The notes beneath the pieces were generated by a model. That model searched no databases. It had not been told where the DNA came from and saw nothing but the letters and a program-made list of their open reading frames with translations. A DNA stretch of 64,000 bases from Candidatus Obscuribacterales bacterium (GTDB lineage Bacteria > Cyanobacteriota > Vampirovibrionia > Obscuribacterales > Obscuribacteraceae): the NCBI GenBank assembly GCA_020634035.1, contig JACKCM010000002.1, positions 496,001 to 560,000 of the forward strand, read 5' to 3'. Every line of letters starts with the position of its first letter. Position 1 is the stretch's first letter. Shown in pieces: positions 24,910-31,548 of the stretch. Both the position numbers and the translations under genes were made by a program.

Positions 24910-26241
24910 CTATGCCTCGGAACCGACAGGAGAGCAGGCTTCATGCGAGCATTTACCTCCTAAGAGGGAATATCTATTGGCTGCCACAGTTTTGTAGATC
25001 GCTTCCCCCAGATGAGAAATTCCTGGGATATGCAGCACCGGCCACAGTATCATAATAAGCGGCAGTCTACCTGCCATCCAGCGGAAGGCCTGGAAGCCGC
25101 CAAGCACGGCACCACCTTTGGTAGTCAACAGAATCTCTTGCTCCAGTCTGTCTTTGTCGACACTATCAGGCAGTGCTTCGGCGCTGCGAAAGTCAACTAG
25201 ATCTAGAATCGAAAAGATATCGAGATGATGAAGTAGACCTACCGCTCGTACACAGACTATGCAATCACCATCGAAATAAAGTTTTGCGGGGCTGAAGATA
25301 TGCTTATGAACGAAGGCTTTGACCCGGTCCCAGAACCAGGTCAGGTCTTCTGGATAGATAAAGAGTATATAGGTGAACATAAACAGCCACTCGAACATGG
25401 GCAGATTCATGGTCCATTCGATGCCCAGATGCAGTGCCAGTCCGGTGAGCAATACCCAGTACCGAGCCGGTCTCCACCAGATAAGCGTGAAGAGAAGCAA
25501 TTCGACCAGAAGGGTTCCCCAGGTGAAGATTTTGCAGGACCAGATATTGTCGAGCAGGAAGGGCACTTGAAAGCGTGTCACATCATCATATCTGGCGGCA
25601 AAATAGACCGCCATGCCATTGTTCCATTCAGGACCGGCAATTTTGCAAAACCAAGTATGGCCGTAAGCTATGGCTATCTGAATCTGGATCATACGCATGG
25701 CCCATGGTGCCGAAAGCGGTGCCAGAAAACCGACCACTCGCCAGTCTTCTCGCATCGCTTTGAGCAAGCGGTCTATAGAAAGAGCGTCTCCGCTATTGGC
25801 AAAAGCCATGAAGAAAAGACATAGCCTCAGATAATTGTCGCCCGAGTTCATGTTCAGCAAGAAGTGACTGTGCAGGGAGGTCACTCCGATAAAAGTGAGC
25901 ACCGCCGTAACCCGGGTGAAGAGCCCGATGGTCATCATCGAGGCGCAGATTGTCGTGAAGATGAAGAAGTACCATCTCCAGGTAGCACCCGGGGGTAAAA
26001 GCAGCATCGCATCGAAATAAGGATGCAGTCGCCAGTATTTGCCGATGGTATCCTCAATAGGAATAATAGCGGCGTCGCCATAGTAGAGATTCCAGTCTGC
26101 CAGAAGATGCACCAGCAGCAACTGAAGGGTGACCACGCCTACAAAGATTCGAAAGATGGCTATCGGAACCGGACTGAAAGGAGCAAAAAAGAACTGTTGC
26201 CAGGCTGTCGAGAGTTTATTCAGGTCGTTTTTCAGGCTCAT
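24910..26241 (-). CDS. HTTM membrane protein fused to a C-terminal DCC (DUF393) thiol-oxidoreductase domain
   Basis: 443 residues. The N-terminal ~300 residues form an HTTM domain (PVPIAIFRIFVGVVTLQLL, LHSHFLLNMNSGDNYLRL, MRMIQIQIAIAYGHTWFCKI, ALHLGIEWTMNLPMFEW), the membrane fold shared by vitamin-K-dependent gamma-carboxylase and B. subtilis SdpB. From about residue 320 a DCC domain begins: KLYFDGDCIVCVRAVG, with the CxxC of a thioredoxin-like redox centre. Known: HTTM-DCC fusions occur in other bacteria. Inference: the redox domain serves the membrane enzyme or its substrate. It lies 6 bases downstream of a companion protein gene. Confidence 0.84.
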   Translation of the reverse strand: MSLKNDLNKLSTAWQQFFFAPFSPVPIAIFRIFVGVVTLQLLLVHLLADWNLYYGDAAIIPIEDTIGKYWRLHPYFDAMLLLPPGATWRWYFFIFTTICASMMTIGLFTRVTAVLTFIGVTSLHSHFLLNMNSGDNYLRLCLFFMAFANSGDALSIDRLLKAMREDWRVVGFLAPLSAPWAMRMIQIQIAIAYGHTWFCKIAGPEWNNGMAVYFAARYDDVTRFQVPFLLDNIWSCKIFTWGTLLVELLLFTLIWWRPARYWVLLTGLALHLGIEWTMNLPMFEWLFMFTYILFIYPEDLTWFWDRVKAFVHKHIFSPAKLYFDGDCIVCVRAVGLLHHLDIFSILDLVDFRSAEALPDSVDKDRLEQEILLTTKGGAVLGGFQAFRWMAGRLPLIMILWPVLHIPGISHLGEAIYKTVAANRYSLLGGKCSHEACSPVGSEA

Positions 26242-26247
26242 GTTTAT

Positions 26248-26901
26248 CTATTCTCCCCTGAGACCCTGACCATGAAAGGGCTCTGAATAGAGCTCTTTGC
26301 CCCTGACCTGATAGACAAAGGTGATTTTTTTGTCGGTGTGTTGAAGCGGTTTTGACCGCGGCTGCACACCATGTTCAATCGGATCCGGAGTCTCGACCAC
26401 GTTGAAGACATAGGAAATCTGAACCGGTGGGTTCTCCTTTGTGAAGCTGGACCGGGCAAGATGACGGGCAAAGACAGGCAGAAACTGCGAGTAGCCCTCC
26501 CAGGGCATGTCGTCTCCGAACATCTTTCGAAGCTTCTCTCTGCGGAAGCGTTCAACTACGGACATCTGGTCCATACGGGGATATTCATAGATGCGGGTGC
26601 TGCCGTCGGCAAAGGTGATAATCGCGGTTTCGTGATAGCTGATATGCCGTACATGGGGAGAAAATAGACTCCAGTTCTGATACCAGCCCAATGCCGCCAT
26701 AAAGGGCCAGGTGTGTTCGATAATACCTCTACGCCAGTCATTGTCTAGTTCAATTAACTGACATCCGACACAGAACAGATAGAAGGCGATGAAAAAGTTC
26801 AGGAAACCTTTCCAGATAGATGGCTGCGTCGACCTGACCGCTGAATGATTCAACGCTTCTTCGACCGATAAATAGGCTGGGCTGGATTCTCTCTCAGACA
26901 A
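26248..26901 (-). CDS. HTTM companion protein A (possible SdpA-like)
   Basis: 217 residues: a short cytoplasmic part (SVEEALNHSA), one membrane helix (FLNFFIAFYLFCVGCQLIEL) and an extracytoplasmic domain. The diagnostic stretch is LGWYQNWSLFSPHVR, then FADGSTRIYEYPRMDQ, FRREKLRKMF and ENPPVQISYVFNV. The same pattern recurs in three other proteins of this window, each directly beside an HTTM gene. SdpA, the partner of the HTTM protein SdpB, also has one span followed by a W-x-F-F/P-R type motif; I propose these are analogous, but without a profile search this is a hypothesis. Confidence 0.66.
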   Translation of the reverse strand: MSERESSPAYLSVEEALNHSAVRSTQPSIWKGFLNFFIAFYLFCVGCQLIELDNDWRRGIIEHTWPFMAALGWYQNWSLFSPHVRHISYHETAIITFADGSTRIYEYPRMDQMSVVERFRREKLRKMFGDDMPWEGYSQFLPVFARHLARSSFTKENPPVQISYVFNVVETPDPIEHGVQPRSKPLQHTDKKITFVYQVRGKELYSEPFHGQGLRGE

Positions 26902-26970
26902 TTACGTGCCTCTAAGCAAAGTGACTCTGGTGCTCACCCGGCTGTCTAATCTTTTTGTTCCACGACCCTA

Positions 26971-26998
26971 TTTAAAGTTTAGCACTGTGAGATATTAT
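26971..26998 (+). promoter_or_regulatory. Candidate promoter for the plus-strand HTTM operon
   Basis: TTTAAA at 26971-26976 and TATTAT at 26993-26998 are separated by 16 bases and lie about 75 bases ahead of the companion B gene, in a 173-base divergent intergenic region that must also serve companion A on the minus strand. Match to the sigma70 consensus is partial. Confidence 0.3.
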
Positions 26999-27074
26999 CG
27001 AAAAGAGAGCTTTTAATGGAAATCTGCTCTGTTATTGCAATCAAGCGGTCAAGGGCGGACCGGGGAGGACGTAT

Positions 27075-27599
27075 CTGAATCCCAGACAGATAATTATAAG
27101 TCTGATTGTGGTGGGCTACTTCGCCATCGCCTCCATTCAGGTGCTTCCGGAAGGTCCTTTGAAAGAGCGAATGCTCAACCCTATAGAGCCTTTGATCTCG
27201 GCCTTCGGTCTGCGTCAACGCTGGAATCTCTTCGCTCCTGATCTAATTAGAGTAAACCAGTATTCGACCTGTTTAATCACTTTCAAAGACGGTTCGACCA
27301 TGTTGTATGAATGGCCTCGTCTGGAGAAGAAGCCGGTGACAGAGCGCTTTTCCGACCAGAAAGTTCGCCGTTTCGTCACCGAGTTTCTGGCCAGACCGCG
27401 CAACAAAGACTACTGGCCTGGTATCGCCCGGTTTTTTGTGGCGGCCAGAGAGAACCCGGGTCAGAAAGTCGAAAAATTCGAGCTGATATTTAATTTTGCT
27501 CCGGTGCCTGGTTTCAAAAACTATACTACTAGAGAAGCTCTTACCGACGCCTATAGCAGAGACACGGTCTTTGTCTATGATGTCCGGGACGGTCAGTGA
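27075..27599 (+). CDS. HTTM companion protein B, probably from a CTG start
   Basis: About 174 residues. The reading frame is open from 26991, but the first standard start is GTG 27108, which would cut the membrane helix in half. CTG 27075 sits six bases after GGGGAGG (27062-27068) and restores NPRQIIISLIVVGYFAIASI as a full span, so I prefer it. The rest matches companion A: FGLRQRWNLFAPDLIR, FKDGSTMLYEWPRLEK, FSDQKVRRFV, IARFFVAARENPGQK and a final VFVYDVRDG strand. The HTTM gene follows after one base, so the two are translationally linked. Role inferred only from partnership. Confidence 0.66.
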   Translation: MNPRQIIISLIVVGYFAIASIQVLPEGPLKERMLNPIEPLISAFGLRQRWNLFAPDLIRVNQYSTCLITFKDGSTMLYEWPRLEKKPVTERFSDQKVRRFVTEFLARPRNKDYWPGIARFFVAARENPGQKVEKFELIFNFAPVPGFKNYTTREALTDAYSRDTVFVYDVRDGQ

Positions 27600-27600
27600 T

Positions 27601-28509
27601 ATGACCAGTGCAAAGGGCATTACAGAATACTGGAGAACCTTCTGGTTCGAGCCGGTTTCGGCTTATCCTCTGGCTGTCTTCCGTATCGCTTTTGGCCTGG
27701 TTATGCTGGCCAATTTGCTCGGTCAGTATCTGCCGCACTATCTCTTATTTTATGGTGATGGTGCCATGGTGTCGGCCGATGCTATCTATGCTCATCGCTG
27801 GCTGAATCTACCAGTTTTCGATCTGCTTTTCTTTTTGCCTGGCGATCCAGGAGTTCAACTAGGCTTTCTCTATGCCACCATCTTTTTAAATCTTCTGTTT
27901 ATTTTCGGTCTGGCAACCAGAATTACCACACCACTGCTTTTTTTCTTTTTGCTCAGTCTCCATAATCATTGCCCTATCATTCTCCATGCCGGCGACAACT
28001 ATTCGAGACTGGTTCTTCTCTTTCTCTCCTTATCCGGATCATCATCGGGGCGAGTGCTCTCTGTCGATAGAATGCTCTCTAAAGATCCAGAGGCTTCGAC
28101 TTTGATAGAGCCTGTGGCCATGCGGATGATACAGATCCAGTTTTGCTTTATCTATCTGATCAACTGGCTCTATAAAATTTGCGGCGCTATCTGGCTGGAA
28201 GGATCGGCGGTTTATTATGCCACCAGGTTGACCCAGTACTGGCGCTTCGACTATCCGGCATTTTTAGACAATGCCCTTGCTTCCAGGCTTTTGACCTGGT
28301 CTACTCTGGTGGTCGAGGCAGCTCTTGTAGTTCTTTTATGGATCCCCAGAGCCAGATATTTGATCATTGTCATCGGTGTCGCCTTTCATCTGTTTTTGGA
28401 TCTGACTTTCAATCTGGGAGTCTTCGAATGGTTTTTCATAGTCACTTTCTTGCTTTTCGTGGACGGCAGTTTTTACGAAAAGCTTTTTCAAACAAAAGCT
28501 AGATGGTAG
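27601..28509 (+). CDS. HTTM membrane protein (second locus)
   Basis: 302 residues from ATG 27601, one base after the companion B stop; an upstream in-frame extension overlaps that gene and is rejected. The HTTM features match the first locus: AYPLAVFRIAFGLVMLANLL, SLHNHCPIILHAGDNYSRL, AMRMIQIQFCFIYLINWLYK and VAFHLFLDLTFNLGVFEWFF. There is no DCC domain. The retained LHxH and H-x3-D residues could be catalytic, as histidines and lysines are in gamma-carboxylase, but the chemistry is not known for this branch. It is flanked on both sides by companion genes. Confidence 0.82.
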   Translation: MTSAKGITEYWRTFWFEPVSAYPLAVFRIAFGLVMLANLLGQYLPHYLLFYGDGAMVSADAIYAHRWLNLPVFDLLFFLPGDPGVQLGFLYATIFLNLLFIFGLATRITTPLLFFFLLSLHNHCPIILHAGDNYSRLVLLFLSLSGSSSGRVLSVDRMLSKDPEASTLIEPVAMRMIQIQFCFIYLINWLYKICGAIWLEGSAVYYATRLTQYWRFDYPAFLDNALASRLLTWSTLVVEAALVVLLWIPRARYLIIVIGVAFHLFLDLTFNLGVFEWFFIVTFLLFVDGSFYEKLFQTKARW

Positions 28510-29117
28510 ATCAAAAATATACTGTGGAAGAAGCGCTTGGTCACGGGGTTAGCAAGGCTGCTCCCGGAAAGACCCGCAGGGTTTTACTCTCTTCTTTTGT
28601 CGTCAGCTTTTTTGTCCTTGCCAATTTGATCTCGTTCTCCCATTATCCTCAGTATAAAGAAGCGCTTCTGCAGCGCTTCGAGCCCTATTCCGCCGCTTTA
28701 GGAATCGGCCAAAATTGGACCATGTTTGCACCGGATACAAGGAAGCTCAACTTTCATTCGACCGCATTATTAGAATTCGAAGACGGCTCTTTGAGGCTGC
28801 TCGAGTTTCCTCGTTTCGATTTGATGGATTCGGCAAGCAAGTTCAAGCACGCCAAGCTCAGAAAGCTCTTCAATGACTATATGGTCAATCAGATAGGCGA
28901 AAAATACCGTCCGTCCATCGCCCGTTTTTATCTTATGTCTGTCTATGATCGAAAGAACCCGCCCCGGAAGCTGACCATAGACTTTCATTTTCGTGAAACA
29001 AAAGATCCTACCAAAGATGGTGTCATAGACAGAAGAGCTTCATATAGACAGCATCTTAAGAAGTCGACGATTTTTATCTATAGAGTTCGCGAGAAAGACC
29101 GAAAGCTCTTCTACTGA
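28503..29117 (+). CDS. HTTM companion protein C
   Basis: 204 residues, starting 7 bases inside the HTTM gene. Order: YTVEEALGHGVSK (compare SVEEALNHSA in companion A), one membrane helix (LLSSFVVSFFVLANLISF), then LGIGQNWTMFAPDTRK, FEDGSLRLLEFPRFD, FKHAKLRKLFND, SIARFYLMSVYDRKNPPRK and FIYRVREK. It is the clearest representative of the companion family. Two companions flank one HTTM protein here, so a complex with two different companions is possible. A strong bidirectional terminator follows. Confidence 0.66.
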   Translation: MVDQKYTVEEALGHGVSKAAPGKTRRVLLSSFVVSFFVLANLISFSHYPQYKEALLQRFEPYSAALGIGQNWTMFAPDTRKLNFHSTALLEFEDGSLRLLEFPRFDLMDSASKFKHAKLRKLFNDYMVNQIGEKYRPSIARFYLMSVYDRKNPPRKLTIDFHFRETKDPTKDGVIDRRASYRQHLKKSTIFIYRVREKDRKLFY

Positions 29118-29136
29118 GGGCATAAACCCAACCTAT

Positions 29137-29178
29137 AAAAAAAGGTCTCCCCGGCATAGCAAGCCGGGGAGCCATTTT
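29137..29178. terminator. Bidirectional intrinsic terminator
   Basis: A perfect 9-bp GC-rich stem, CTCCCCGGC (29147-29155) with GCCGGGGAG (29163-29171) and a 7-base loop, is followed by a T run on the plus strand (29175-29179) and preceded by seven A residues (29137-29143), giving a T run on the minus strand. It lies between the convergent companion C and collagen-like genes and can end both transcripts. Confidence 0.9.
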
Positions 29179-29219
29179 TGTTTTCGGTTTTGTTTTCGGT
29201 TGTCTCTGGTCTTGGGACC

Positions 29220-31448
29220 TTAGCCTTCCGGCGATGCAGGACCGCCAGGACCGGCAGGACCACCAGGACCGCTGGGACCACCAGGACCACTGGGACCGAG
29301 AGGACCACTGGGACCGAGAGGACCGCTGGGACCGAGAGGACCACCAGGACCACCGGGGCCGCTGGGACCTCCGGGACCGCTGGGACCACCAGGACCGGCA
29401 GGACCGCCAGGACCGCTGGGACCACCAGGACCACCAGGACCGCTGGGACCACCAGGACCGCTGGGACCACCAGGACCGCTGGGACCACCAGGACCACTGG
29501 GACCACGAGGACCGCCAGGACCGCTGGGACCACCAGGACCGCTGGGACCGCCAGGACCGCTGGGACCACCAGGACCACTGGGACCGCCAGGACCGCTGGG
29601 ACCGCCAGGACCGCTGGGACCACCAGGACCGCTGGGACCGGCAGGACCACCAGGACCGCTGGGACCACCAGGACCGGCAGGACCGCCAGGACCGCTGGGA
29701 CCACCAGGACCGCTGGGACCACCAGGACCGCTGGGACCGCGAGGACCACCAGGACCGCTGGGACCACCAGGACCGCTGGGACCGCCAGGACCGGCAGGAC
29801 CACCAGGACCGCTGGGACCGCCAGGACCGCTGGGACCACCAGGACCGCTGGGACCACTGGGACCACCAGGACCACGGGGACCACCAGGACCGGCAGGACC
29901 GCCAGGACCGCTGGGACCACCAGGACCGGCAGGACCACTGGGACCGCCAGGACCACTGGGACCACCAGGACCACGGGGACCACCAGGACCGCTGGGACCA
30001 CCAGGACCGGCAGGACCGTTGGGACCTACAGGACCACGGGGACCACCGGGACCACGGGGACCACCAGGACCTCTGGGACCGCCAGGACCGCTGGGACCAC
30101 CAGGACCGCTAGGACCACCAGGACCGGCAGGACCGCCAGGACCGCTGGGACCACCAGGACCGGCAGGACCACCAGGACCGGCAGGACCACCAGGGCCACC
30201 AGGACCGCTGGGACCACCAGGACCGCTGGGACCGCCAGGACCGGCAGGACCACCAGGACCGGAAGGACCACCAGGACCGGCAGGACCGCCAGGACCGCTT
30301 GGACCACCAGGACCGCTTGGACCGCCAGGACCACCAGGACCGGCAGGACCACCAGGACCGGCAGGACCGCCGGGACCGCTGGGACCACCAGGACCGGCAG
30401 GACCAGCAGGACCGCCAGGACCGGCAGGACCACCGGGACCACCGGGACCGCCAGGACCGGCAGGACCGCCAGGACCGGCAGGACCACCAGGACCACCGGG
30501 ACCACCAGGACCGCCGGGACCACGAGGACCGCCGGGACCGCCGGGACCACCGGGACCGCCGGGACCACCGGGACCGCCAGGACCGCCGGGACCACCGGGA
30601 CCTTGAGGACCACCAGGACCGAGAGGACCACCAGGACCTTGAGGACCACCGGGACCGTTAGGACCACCGGGACCGAGAGGACCACCAGGACCGAGAGGAC
30701 CGCCAGCACCGATGGTGCCGACAGGACCGCTGGGACCGGCAGGACCGCTTGGTCCGGCTGGAGATCCGGTACCGGATGAGCCGCTGGTGCCGGGTGAACC
30801 GGTGCCACCAGTGACGTTACCGATAATCGGGTCGCCTGCGACGTTGGCAACGACCACAGGACCGAGGGTATTCGTTATAGGAAACGTATACAAACTCTGG
30901 AACTGCATTTCGTTGCCGTTATTACCCTGGAAATGAGCACCGAAGAAGAAAATCGGTGCCGGAATCCGGGCTCTCAACGTTGTCCTGACCATCACGAAGG
31001 GACCGGGGGAGCCGCTGCCCAAAGGCGTTGGTAAGGGTACTCCTCCACCTCCATTCGAGCCTGTACTACCGGAAGTGGTCGTCGTAGCGGCGCCCACCAT
31101 CGGCAGAACCGGGTCATGGTCGATGTAGTCTTCGAAAACAACCAGTTGCGATGTAAACTGCGTTATCACCCATCCAGGTGCATTGGTCTGGTGGTGCAAT
31201 AGCGCTGCTTCCATCGCGTTCTTTGCATCTTGGGGGGTCGACATCATACCGGCAGCCCGAGCACAGTCTCGAGCCGCCCTGTCGCACATGTCAGCCGCAA
31301 ATATCAGAATACAAATATTGAAACTAAGAGCCGTAATGACAATCAAGATTGCCACTACAGCTGCCAGTTCGATTGCGGTTATACCCCTCAGCCGCGAAGC
31401 AAGCCCATATCTGTGCCTCCGTCGCGTGCTCGGAGATTGTTTATTCAC
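29220..31448 (-). CDS. TadE-like anchored protein with a long collagen-like Gly-Pro-X tail
   Basis: 742 residues from GTG 31448, chosen because GGAGGAG lies 5 bases upstream; a further ATG at 31487 falls inside a hairpin. Residues about 20-60 form a TadE-type N-terminus (RLRGITAIELAAVVAILIVI), with Gly and Glu at the pseudopilin positions, followed by a ~180-residue extracellular domain. From about residue 230 to the end the sequence is some 170 Gly-Pro-X triplets, mostly GPGGPS/GPGGPA hexads. Bacterial collagen-like proteins form triple-helical stalks. Expected product: an envelope-anchored fibre or stalk. It is the last gene of a Tad-like operon. Repeat number is probably unstable and assembly here should be treated with caution. 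Confidence 0.82.
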   Translation of the reverse strand: MNKQSPSTRRRHRYGLASRLRGITAIELAAVVAILIVITALSFNICILIFAADMCDRAARDCARAAGMMSTPQDAKNAMEAALLHHQTNAPGWVITQFTSQLVVFEDYIDHDPVLPMVGAATTTTSGSTGSNGGGGVPLPTPLGSGSPGPFVMVRTTLRARIPAPIFFFGAHFQGNNGNEMQFQSLYTFPITNTLGPVVVANVAGDPIIGNVTGGTGSPGTSGSSGTGSPAGPSGPAGPSGPVGTIGAGGPLGPGGPLGPGGPNGPGGPQGPGGPLGPGGPQGPGGPGGPGGPGGPGGPGGPGGPGGPRGPGGPGGPGGPGGPAGPGGPAGPGGPGGPGGPAGPGGPAGPAGPGGPSGPGGPAGPGGPAGPGGPGGPSGPGGPSGPGGPAGPGGPSGPGGPAGPGGPSGPGGPSGPGGPGGPAGPGGPAGPGGPSGPGGPAGPGGPSGPGGPSGPGGPRGPGGPRGPGGPRGPVGPNGPAGPGGPSGPGGPRGPGGPSGPGGPSGPAGPGGPSGPGGPAGPGGPRGPGGPSGPSGPGGPSGPGGPSGPGGPAGPGGPSGPGGPSGPGGPRGPSGPGGPSGPGGPSGPGGPAGPGGPSGPGGPAGPSGPGGPSGPGGPSGPGGPSGPGGPSGPGGPSGPGGPSGPGGPRGPSGPGGPSGPGGPSGPGGPSGPGGPGGPSGPGGPAGPGGPSGPGGPSGPGGPGGPLGPSGPLGPSGPLGPSGPGGPSGPGGPAGPGGPASPEG
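29235..30764. repeat. Degenerate 9/18-bp tandem repeat encoding Gly-Pro-X
   Basis: About 1.5 kb built from units such as GGACCACCAGGACCGCTG on the plus strand, with variation mainly in the codon giving X (Ser, Ala, Gly, Arg, Leu). Composition is strongly GC-rich compared with the flanks. It encodes the collagen-like part of the minus-strand gene. The third position of each proline and glycine codon is also restricted, which suggests recent amplification by slippage or unequal exchange. Confidence 0.95.
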
Positions 31449-31470
31449 CGATTCTCCTCCAAAAAAGAGA

Positions 31471-31499
31471 AATTGCCTACAGTACAACTGTAGGCAATT
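31471..31499. promoter_or_regulatory. Perfect 12-bp inverted repeat in the leader of the collagen-like gene
   Basis: AATTGCCTACAG (31471-31482) pairs with CTGTAGGCAATT (31488-31499) around a 5-base loop. On the minus strand the stem is followed by TCTCTTTTTT and then the Shine-Dalgarno GGAGGAG of the collagen-like gene. It could be an internal terminator between the vWA gene and this one, a transcript-stabilising hairpin, or a dyad operator. The T run makes partial termination the simplest reading. Confidence 0.6.
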
Positions 31500-31548
31500 T
31501 ACGTGAAGTGTACGTGAAAAATCGTACAGATTCAGTCCGTTTTTTCGA

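Noticed and set aside
29178..30779. 533-codon plus-strand ORF of Thr/Arg/Gly repeats across the collagen repeat, and similar Asp/Arg/Gln-rich frames
   Set aside because: They are shadows of the minus-strand collagen-like gene; the minus strand has the TadE anchor and a strong ribosome site, these have neither.
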